NCBI GenBank assembly: GCA_041741455.1
Contig: JBGSJZ010000008.1
Span: forward strand, 54,708 to 118,707
DNA from: CALESS01 sp041741455
Lineage (GTDB): Bacteria; Chloroflexota; Anaerolineae; Anaerolineales; Anaerolineaceae
Length of the DNA: 64,000 nucleotides
Direction of reading: 5' to 3'
Below, in pieces: positions 58,432 to 64,000 of this stretch. A program made the position numbers and the translations under genes. The notes under the pieces were generated by a model. It did not search any database. It saw only the letters and a list, made by a program, of their open reading frames with translations, and was not told the DNA's origin. The number at the start of each line of letters is the position of its first letter. Position 1 is the stretch's first letter.

Positions 58432-59325
58432 TTAGAAAGCCTTTGCAATTCGGGCAGAAACTCGGGCGTTATTGCGCAGCAGGGCGAGATTGGCTTTCAT
58501 GCTCTCCCCGCCACTCAACTGGCTGACTCGCGCCAGCAGGAAGGGGGTGACTTTCGCTCCATGGATGCCCTGCTCTTCAGCTTCCTGGACCGCCTGTTGG
58601 ATCAGACCTTCGATTTTCTCGCGTGGAACAGCAACATCCGCTGGTGGGGGAACTACCACCAGGATGCCGGTATGTAGACCAGCATTCCATTGGGCGCGGG
58701 CAATTTCAGCCACTTCTTCCGGACGCTCGATGCGGGTGTTGATAGGCAACCCGCTGGAGATGGAATAAAAGCCAGGCAGTTCATCGGTCTGGTAACCAAT
58801 CACCGGGACGCCCTGGGTTTCCAGCACTTCCAACGTAGCCGGCAGATCCAGGATGGCTTTAGCGCCTGAGCAGACCACGACCAGGGGGGTGCGGCCCAAT
58901 TCGATCAGATCTGCTGAGACATCGAAGGGCGCATTCCGGTGCACGCCACCTATCCCGCCGGTCGAGAAAACCCGGATGCCAGCCATCTGGGCGGCAATCA
59001 TGGTGCCAGCCACAGTGGTGCCGCCGTTTAATTTCTGAGCCAGCACGATGCCAAAATCCCGCCGGCTGACTTTGCGGGTGCCTGGCTCCACCTGGCCCAA
59101 GCGCTCGACCTCGGCCTGGGTCAGGCCTATGTGCAACTGTCCATCCAAAAAGCCGACGGTGGCTGGAATTGCACCTTCGGCACGTACTTCTGCTTCGAGG
59201 GCCAGCGACAGCTCAATATTCTGGGGGATGGGCAAGCCATGGGTCAAAACAGCAGTTTCGAGGGCGACTATTGGGGCATTGATCTCTTTTGCCCCTTCAA
59301 CTTCAGGACTGTAAATGAAATTCAT
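58432..59325 (-). CDS. psuG: Pseudouridine-5'-phosphate glycosidase
   Basis: 297 residues, the length of PsuG/IndA. Conserved segments: VALETAVLTHGLP (family N-terminal signature with catalytic Glu), KVSRRDFG (catalytic Lys), GGTTVAGTM, VFSTGGIGGVHR, VVCSGAKAILDLPATLEVLETQGVPVIGY and VTPFLLARV. It cleaves pseudouridine 5'-phosphate to ribose-5-phosphate and uracil. The usual partner kinase psuK is not adjacent; instead psuG follows two SPFH-like membrane-protein genes by 6 nt on the same strand, so the three seem to form one operon. An AAGGAT site precedes the ATG. Confidence 0.94.
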   Translation of the reverse strand: MNFIYSPEVEGAKEINAPIVALETAVLTHGLPIPQNIELSLALEAEVRAEGAIPATVGFLDGQLHIGLTQAEVERLGQVEPGTRKVSRRDFGIVLAQKLNGGTTVAGTMIAAQMAGIRVFSTGGIGGVHRNAPFDVSADLIELGRTPLVVVCSGAKAILDLPATLEVLETQGVPVIGYQTDELPGFYSISSGLPINTRIERPEEVAEIARAQWNAGLHTGILVVVPPPADVAVPREKIEGLIQQAVQEAEEQGIHGAKVTPFLLARVSQLSGGESMKANLALLRNNARVSARIAKAF

Positions 59326-59331
59326 GTTTTT

Positions 59332-61023
59332 TCATCCTTCGGATGGGTAATGATAACGGGGTTTGGAAGCTGTATTCAAGTACTGGTTTAAAATATCCAG
59401 GGCTGCTATCAGGCGGGTTGGGGGATTGTCGCCTATTTTTAGGTACTCTTCTGCAACCACTTGCAGCAGGCTGCGGTATTCCTGGATAACCCCATGGATA
59501 ATTTGCTGTTCTGTATATTGGTTTTCGTAGTAATCGCGGAAGGAGGCCAGCGGGTGACGACGATTCAGCCGGACGATTTCATTCAGTCGGCTTTGGTTGC
59601 GGATCTCCTTGAGCACCCTGGGATGGCCGCGGGCGATGTTCTCATTGGTCAGGCGCAAGGCCTCCTGATGGCGGCTGGAGACCAAATCCAGCGGCGGGTT
59701 CCAGGTACCAACGTCGATCCACTCCAGGCGGACACCGCGCTGGCGCGCCCGTTGCGGAAATTCCTCGGCAAATTCAGCATAGAAAAGCGCTGAGAGCCGG
59801 GTGCGCGGGACGTACTTGCTCTGTGGAACAGCAGATTTTCTCCAAGTCAGCAGGGAGAGTGGAATAAAGCTGTGTGTTGGGCGCGGCCGGGCTTTGGGTT
59901 TCCTGCGGATCAGGGATAAAACCCGGGGTTTGTGCAGCCTGTGGTGGCGTTGACGGCGGCGTTCCATCTCGCGGCGGATCATGGTGTCCAGCTCAATCTG
60001 GCGGTGGATTTCTGGCAGGCCAATGGTCGAAAGCAGCTCTGCCAGGGTGAAACGGCTGATGAAGGTGACCAGTTCACCACTAACCAATCCGATGATGACG
60101 CGTGAGAGAACGCTGGATTCGCTGCCACTACCGGGCTGCTGGTACACCAACGATAGGATGGCTTCCCTGGAGAACGGATAAGGATTCTTCAGGTTGGGAG
60201 AAATCAGACCGCGTTGGATGGAGAACAGCAGGCGGATGTTCTGCAACTGGATCGGGATGCCATCCCGGGTGCGACCGGAAACCTGGTTGAGCGGGATAGT
60301 CTGGTGGCGCAAGTCCACTGCCCGGCGCAGACGGGTGAAGCCCGGCATAAAGAACAGCTCACCAGGCCGGTCAGCTGTCGGGCCGACCACTTCCGGGAAG
60401 CCATTCGGGTGTTCAAAGACGGCAGCGTTCTCCAGGTGGACTTTGGCAAAGGCCGGGCCGCCAATTTTGACTGCGGTAGAGTTTTTGTCAGTGGGTGAGA
60501 GTTTCCCCTCGCGAATCTGGATGGTCTCAAAATTCGGAAAGGCAAAGGCCGAGCGGGTCAGGTATTTGCCAGCCAGCCGGGTATTGTGTAACTCGAAGAT
60601 ATCATCCAGGTAGACGCTGGCAATCCGTATCGCCAGCCAGAAAGGAATGATCAACGCCAGAACGTGGGAGATGACGCGCGGTGAGATGAATAACTTAAAA
60701 GTCTCAAGCGCCAGTGATAGAACCAGAATCAGACTGTTGTCCAGGGTTAAGTTGGGCGCTCGTAAACCGGCGATGATGACATCGCATTGCGGGCAGGTTA
60801 CCTGGGTGATGACCAGCAGACCCCAGAAGATGATCAGGATGGTGAAAAACAGGATCAGGCGCAGGTTGGCCGCCAGGTGGCTGGTGGAGAAAACCCGGTT
60901 CAGGAATTCGGATTCCTCAGGCTCGGGTGCTGCCGCAACAGATTTGGCTACCTCACTTGAGGGTCGATAGGTATTATTCTTCAGCCAGGAGAAAAAGGAA
61001 GGGCGGGAGGTCGGGCGTTTCAT
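59332..61023 (-). CDS. SPFH/Band-7-like membrane protein (second of a pair)
   Basis: 563 residues from ATG 61023, which overlaps the upstream stop by 4 nt. Two TM segments early (about 58-78 and 105-140), then a Band-7-like beta/alpha region (about 180-300: IGGPAFAKVHLENAAVFEH, FFMPGFTRLRRAVDLRHQTI, RTRDGIPIQLQNIRLLFSI), and a long charged helical part with Arg-rich stretches (REMERRRQRHHRLHK). C-terminal coiled helices (about 490-560). SPFH proteins scaffold membrane microdomains. Not a typical flotillin: no NfeD partner seen. It shares domain order with its upstream neighbour, suggesting a hetero-oligomer. Confidence 0.7.
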   Translation of the reverse strand: MKRPTSRPSFFSWLKNNTYRPSSEVAKSVAAAPEPEESEFLNRVFSTSHLAANLRLILFFTILIIFWGLLVITQVTCPQCDVIIAGLRAPNLTLDNSLILVLSLALETFKLFISPRVISHVLALIIPFWLAIRIASVYLDDIFELHNTRLAGKYLTRSAFAFPNFETIQIREGKLSPTDKNSTAVKIGGPAFAKVHLENAAVFEHPNGFPEVVGPTADRPGELFFMPGFTRLRRAVDLRHQTIPLNQVSGRTRDGIPIQLQNIRLLFSIQRGLISPNLKNPYPFSREAILSLVYQQPGSGSESSVLSRVIIGLVSGELVTFISRFTLAELLSTIGLPEIHRQIELDTMIRREMERRRQRHHRLHKPRVLSLIRRKPKARPRPTHSFIPLSLLTWRKSAVPQSKYVPRTRLSALFYAEFAEEFPQRARQRGVRLEWIDVGTWNPPLDLVSSRHQEALRLTNENIARGHPRVLKEIRNQSRLNEIVRLNRRHPLASFRDYYENQYTEQQIIHGVIQEYRSLLQVVAEEYLKIGDNPPTRLIAALDILNQYLNTASKPRYHYPSEG

Positions 61024-62450
61024 GATTCTTCCGGCCCTTTCTCCAACCATTCCAGCAATTCCCGCAGATGGCTGACGTCCTCTGCCGCCATGGGGATCAA
61101 TAACGGATCGCCCTGGCACAACTGCAAATTGCCCTGGATCAGCAGCTTGAGGATGTCCTTGCCATCCAGGTGCTCAGCTGTGGAATGAGAACCCAGCTCC
61201 TGGCTGACCGCATTGGCGAAGTCGACGACCGCAGTCTGACGTCCTTCTTCCGATGCGTAACTGCGGCGTTTTTCCACCACCTCCCGTTCGCGGCGGGCAC
61301 GCTCCAACCAGGTTGTCTTCCAGTTGTTGAGCAGTTCCTTCTCCACCTCGGGCTGGAAGCGCAGGTTCGAAATGTTGACCCCGGTGACCCGCAGGCCGCG
61401 GGATTGCAGGATCTGGAACTCGCGGCTGGTCTCCTGCAGAATGATCGGATTGCCATCTTGCCCGAGCACCAGGTTGTGGCGGGCGTCAGTCTGGTAGACT
61501 GGTTTGCCGTATTCATCCAGCCGTGTGACGAATTCCTTCTGTAGCCGATCCCTGACGTATTGAATGACGAATTGCAGGATGCCCTGGCGAACCTCATCGG
61601 ATTGCTCAAATAATTCAGTCAGGGTGAATTTGGCCAGGGTTTCACGCCAGACATTGGCCGCCAGGTGAACCGGCAGATATTGCCAGTTGGCGTCTTTCTC
61701 TTTCAATTCCTCACCCACCGAAGCATCGATTGGGCGGCCTGAAATGGCTCTTTCTACAGATACGGCCCGGTAGCCAAATTGGGTGCCACCCTCGCCATCT
61801 CTGGCATCCAGGCGGAAGCTGACCGAGATGTTTGGCACGATTTCATGACTATCGCGGGTGATCCCTTGGGTATCAAAGCGGCGTTGCTGGCGAAGGTCGT
61901 AGTCTGCCTTGCCCTCGCGCTTAAGGCGGGCGATGAAGGCATCCTCATCATCTTTGGGACCCAACCGGCTGGATTGCAGGTGCAAATCGACCGTTCCGCC
62001 GACATACTCGCTGCTGGAGGTGAAGACGATGCCGGGCCCGACCGCCCGGGTGTAGCGGGTGGGGGTGCGCAGCAGGGCGGCGCTGGCCGTATCCAGCCAG
62101 ATCAGGCCTGGACCTATGCGCTGGACTTCATTCTTGCGTTCGCGCAGCCCGCCGCTCTCGATGAACAAGGCTGCGCCGTGGTAGCCGGATAAGTAGTCAA
62201 ACAGGCGCTCGGCGGCCAACTGGCGGTCTCTCTTCTTGCGCACCGGCAGCAGGAATTGGGCAAAGAAGAACAACCAGAAGACCAAGCCGGCGATGCACAG
62301 CAATAAGTCGAGGAAGAGGCTCGGTATTTTACCGACAAGATCGCCGCCCCACAAAGCAAAAAGAAGATAGATGATGCCGAGGCCGGCCGCGCCCAGACCG
62401 ATCCGGGTAAGCTGAGACCTGCCCATTGGAGTGGATTTTGGCTTGTTCAT
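61020..62450 (-). CDS. SPFH/Band-7-like membrane protein (first of a pair)
   Basis: 476 residues; ATG 62450 chosen because the upstream in-frame extension overlaps the divergent gene and lacks coding character. Two TM helices (about 10-30 and 38-65), then a Band-7-like domain (about 95-270): YHGAALFIESGG, RYTRAVGPGIVFTSSSEY, VDLHLQSSRLG, TQGITRDSHEIVPNISVSFRLD. A helical region (LTELFEQSDEVRQGILQFVIQYVRDRLQKEF) and VTGVNISNLRFQPEVEKELLNNWKTTWLERARREREVVEKRR, the SPFH C-terminal coiled coil, follow. First gene of the SPFH-SPFH-psuG operon, divergent from the YbhN-like gene by 68 nt. Confidence 0.75.
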   Translation of the reverse strand: MNKPKSTPMGRSQLTRIGLGAAGLGIIYLLFALWGGDLVGKIPSLFLDLLLCIAGLVFWLFFFAQFLLPVRKKRDRQLAAERLFDYLSGYHGAALFIESGGLRERKNEVQRIGPGLIWLDTASAALLRTPTRYTRAVGPGIVFTSSSEYVGGTVDLHLQSSRLGPKDDEDAFIARLKREGKADYDLRQQRRFDTQGITRDSHEIVPNISVSFRLDARDGEGGTQFGYRAVSVERAISGRPIDASVGEELKEKDANWQYLPVHLAANVWRETLAKFTLTELFEQSDEVRQGILQFVIQYVRDRLQKEFVTRLDEYGKPVYQTDARHNLVLGQDGNPIILQETSREFQILQSRGLRVTGVNISNLRFQPEVEKELLNNWKTTWLERARREREVVEKRRSYASEEGRQTAVVDFANAVSQELGSHSTAEHLDGKDILKLLIQGNLQLCQGDPLLIPMAAEDVSHLRELLEWLEKGPEES

Positions 62451-62518
62451 ATAGATGATTGTATAACAAAATGGCAAGAACGTGCATAAAAAGCCGGGGG
62501 TCAAGTATAATCCGGTGA

Positions 62519-63508
62519 ATGGCAAGCAAAGACAAGTCGATTTTCCGGAAAATGATCCCCGGGCTGGCGCTGGGTTTTGTGGCATTGGTTGTGCTGATGT
62601 TCGTGGGCGACCTGCGCCAGGTGCTGCAATCACTGCGGCAGTTCAACTGGTGGTACTTCCCGCTGGCCTTGCTCTTAACCCTGTTCAATTACCTGTTGCG
62701 CTTTTGCAAGTTCCACTTCTACCTGCGCCAGATCGGCGTAACCAGCATTCGCTGGAGTGAAAGCCTGCGCCTGTTCGTGGCCGGTTTCCCGCTGGCAGTC
62801 ACCCCGGGCAAGGTGGGTGAGGTGCTGAAGGCGGTCTGGATCCAGCAGCGCAGTGGTCTGCCGGTGGCGCGCGGGGTCTCGGTGGTGGTGGCGGAACGGA
62901 TCAGCGACGGATTGGCGGTGTTGCTACTTTCGACCATCGGCGTGATTGCCTATCCCAGGTACTGGCCGGCTTTCGGGGTGGTGCTGGTGTGCATTCTGGG
63001 GGTGATCGTCGTCTCTCAGATCCGGCCGCTGGCCCTCTGGCTGCTCAACCTTCTGGAGAAACTGCCGCTGATCCGGCGCATGGCGCACGACCTGAAGGAA
63101 TTCTACGAGGGCAGCTATGCCCTGTTCCGGCCCAAATCAACCCTGCTGGCAGTGGGGCTGGGGATGATCTCCTGGCTGGGGGAGGGTGTGGGTTTTTACC
63201 TCCTACTGCTCGGGCTGGGGCTGACGCCATCCATCCAGCTCTTCTCCCTGGCGGTGTTCACCCTGTCGTTTTCCACGGTGGTCGGGGCAGTCTCAGCCCT
63301 GCCGGGCGGCCTGGGGGCGGCTGAAGCCTCGATCGCCGGCATGCTGAGCCTGCTGGGCGGCCTGGAGTCGGCGCTGGCTGCCTCTGCCACTTTACTCATC
63401 CGCCTGGCGACGCTGTGGTTCGGGGTCGGCCTGGGCTTGCTGGTCTGGGCTTTCAGCCCGAACCTGGTTGGCTGGAAGGAGCGCCGTGACGAACTGGTTG
63501 AAGGTTGA
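62519..63508 (+). CDS. YbhN/LPG-synthase-type flippase-like integral membrane protein
   Basis: 329 residues, about eight TM helices. Family landmarks: NYLLRFCKFHFYLRQIG (the R..R...L motif near 60), FPLAVTPGKVGEVLKAVWIQ near 95 (conserved TPGKxGE), VVVAERISDGLAVL near 120, and ALPGGLGAAEASIAGML near 260 (PGGLGxxE). These match the LPG_synthase_TM/UPF0104 family, members of which flip or translocate lipids. No lysyl-transferase domain is attached. Its last 23 nt overlap the PHP gene. Region is markedly GC-rich compared with the left of the window. Confidence 0.88.
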   Translation: MASKDKSIFRKMIPGLALGFVALVVLMFVGDLRQVLQSLRQFNWWYFPLALLLTLFNYLLRFCKFHFYLRQIGVTSIRWSESLRLFVAGFPLAVTPGKVGEVLKAVWIQQRSGLPVARGVSVVVAERISDGLAVLLLSTIGVIAYPRYWPAFGVVLVCILGVIVVSQIRPLALWLLNLLEKLPLIRRMAHDLKEFYEGSYALFRPKSTLLAVGLGMISWLGEGVGFYLLLLGLGLTPSIQLFSLAVFTLSFSTVVGAVSALPGGLGAAEASIAGMLSLLGGLESALAASATLLIRLATLWFGVGLGLLVWAFSPNLVGWKERRDELVEG

Positions 63509-64000
63509 TTTCCACTGCCACACCGAGTTTTCGAAGGACAGCCTGACGCGCATCCCGAACCTGCTGCGGGCGGCCAAAGCGGCCGGTTTGGATCGGGTGG
63601 TGATTACGGATCACAACAACCTGGAAGGAGCCAAACGAGCCTGCGAACTGGCACCGGATTTCTTCATCCCCGGGGAAGAGGTGCTGACGGACCGCGGCGA
63701 GCTGCTAGCGACCTTTGTGAGCCAGCCGGTGCCGAAACGCACCCCCTGGCTGGAGGCGATCGCCAGGCTGCGGGAGCAGGGGGCTTTTATCAGTGTCTCC
63801 CACCCGTTTGACTTGCAGCGCCATGGCTGGCCGTTGGAGCAACTGGAAGAGCTGGCCGAGCTGGTGGATGCGCTGGAGGTGTTCAATGCCCGCTGTTTCA
63901 ACCCGAACAGCAATGAACAGACAAGACTATTTGCCGAGACCAGGGGGCTGCCGGGCACGGCTGGCTCAGATGCGCACACGGCGGGCGAGGTGGGCGGGGC
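63486..64000 (+). CDS. PHP-domain metal-dependent phosphoesterase, C-terminus cut by window edge
   Basis: About 171 residues visible. GTG at 63486 (GGAG 5 nt upstream) is the best start and overlaps the flippase-like gene by 23 nt. PHP motifs in order: VDFHCHTEFS (motif I), ITDHNN (motif II), PGEEV, ISVSHPFD (motif III) and GSDAHT (motif IV), so all four metal-binding motifs appear intact. PHP proteins hydrolyse phosphoesters such as nucleoside 3',5'-bisphosphate or oligoribonucleotides; the exact substrate cannot be told. Coupling to a lipid-flippase-like gene could mean a phospholipid- or glycan-related phosphatase, but that is a guess. Confidence 0.9.
   Translation, partial: MTNWLKVDFHCHTEFSKDSLTRIPNLLRAAKAAGLDRVVITDHNNLEGAKRACELAPDFFIPGEEVLTDRGELLATFVSQPVPKRTPWLEAIARLREQGAFISVSHPFDLQRHGWPLEQLEELAELVDALEVFNARCFNPNSNEQTRLFAETRGLPGTAGSDAHTAGEVGG

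Noticed and set aside
1..64000. tRNA, rRNA, insertion sequence or prophage
   Set aside because: Gaps between genes are short and none showed cloverleaf-like pairing, rRNA-like sequence, transposase motifs or phage genes.

Overview
The window most resembles a genome fragment of the phylum Chloroflexota, class Anaerolineae. This rests on protein style rather than a marker-gene tree: many lipoproteins or single-span membrane proteins with long Thr/Pro linkers, several TolB-like (PD40) beta-propellers, Nbr1-type Ig-like lipoproteins, LysM and M23 proteins, and a membrane Ser/Thr kinase fused to a propeller. About 52 protein genes fill almost the whole window. I saw no rRNA, tRNA, CRISPR array, insertion sequence or phage gene. 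Base composition is uneven: the left half is moderately AT-rich and the last 6-8 kb is clearly GC-rich.

Layout. 1-6.8 kb (minus): two tandem MoeA-type molybdopterin genes, a UbiA-like membrane protein, a pteridine-reductase-like SDR, proline dehydrogenase, and a PAS-GAF-GGDEF diguanylate cyclase. 7.0-12.5 kb (plus): a four-gene surface locus ending in a gingipain-like (C25) cysteine-peptidase lipoprotein. 12.6-15.5 kb: an MBL hydrolase facing a PlsY-like / JAMM / membrane-protein operon across a perfect bidirectional hairpin. 15.7-24.4 kb: a membrane protein coupled to gyrB, a GH13 glucosidase, an Nbr1 lipoprotein, a phosphoglucose/phosphomannose isomerase, an AI-2E family permease and an FHA protein. 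24.7-30.1 kb: a two-component system, then uvrA. 30.3-37.4 kb: a cell-envelope set (LysM, propeller, Nbr1 lipoprotein, M23 peptidase, second propeller) with queG embedded. 37.5-44.6 kb (minus): a heterodimeric ABC exporter with one subunit frameshifted at a homopolymer, a DUF1015 protein, and two DegV proteins. 44.8-47.2 kb: cytochrome bd oxidase (cydAB). 47.3-54.9 kb: a long plus-strand operon of RidA, two-component system, glycosyltransferase, CapD-like dehydratase and two FemAB-like transferases, i.e. envelope polymer synthesis under its own sensor. 54.9-64 kb: kinase-propeller, a Thr/Pro-rich membrane protein, psuG with two SPFH-like membrane proteins, a YbhN-type flippase-like protein and the start of a PHP hydrolase.

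Together the genes point to a monoderm or atypical-envelope bacterium investing heavily in surface proteins, wall or glycan modification and envelope sensing, with cytochrome bd for microaerobic respiration or oxygen removal. The most notable items are the C25 surface locus, the asymmetric ABC exporter with its A9 frameshift, a terminator-like hairpin inside the first codons of queG, a RidA protein with cysteine-only tails, and the tandem SPFH pair. All functional calls come from reading motifs; no database search was possible.
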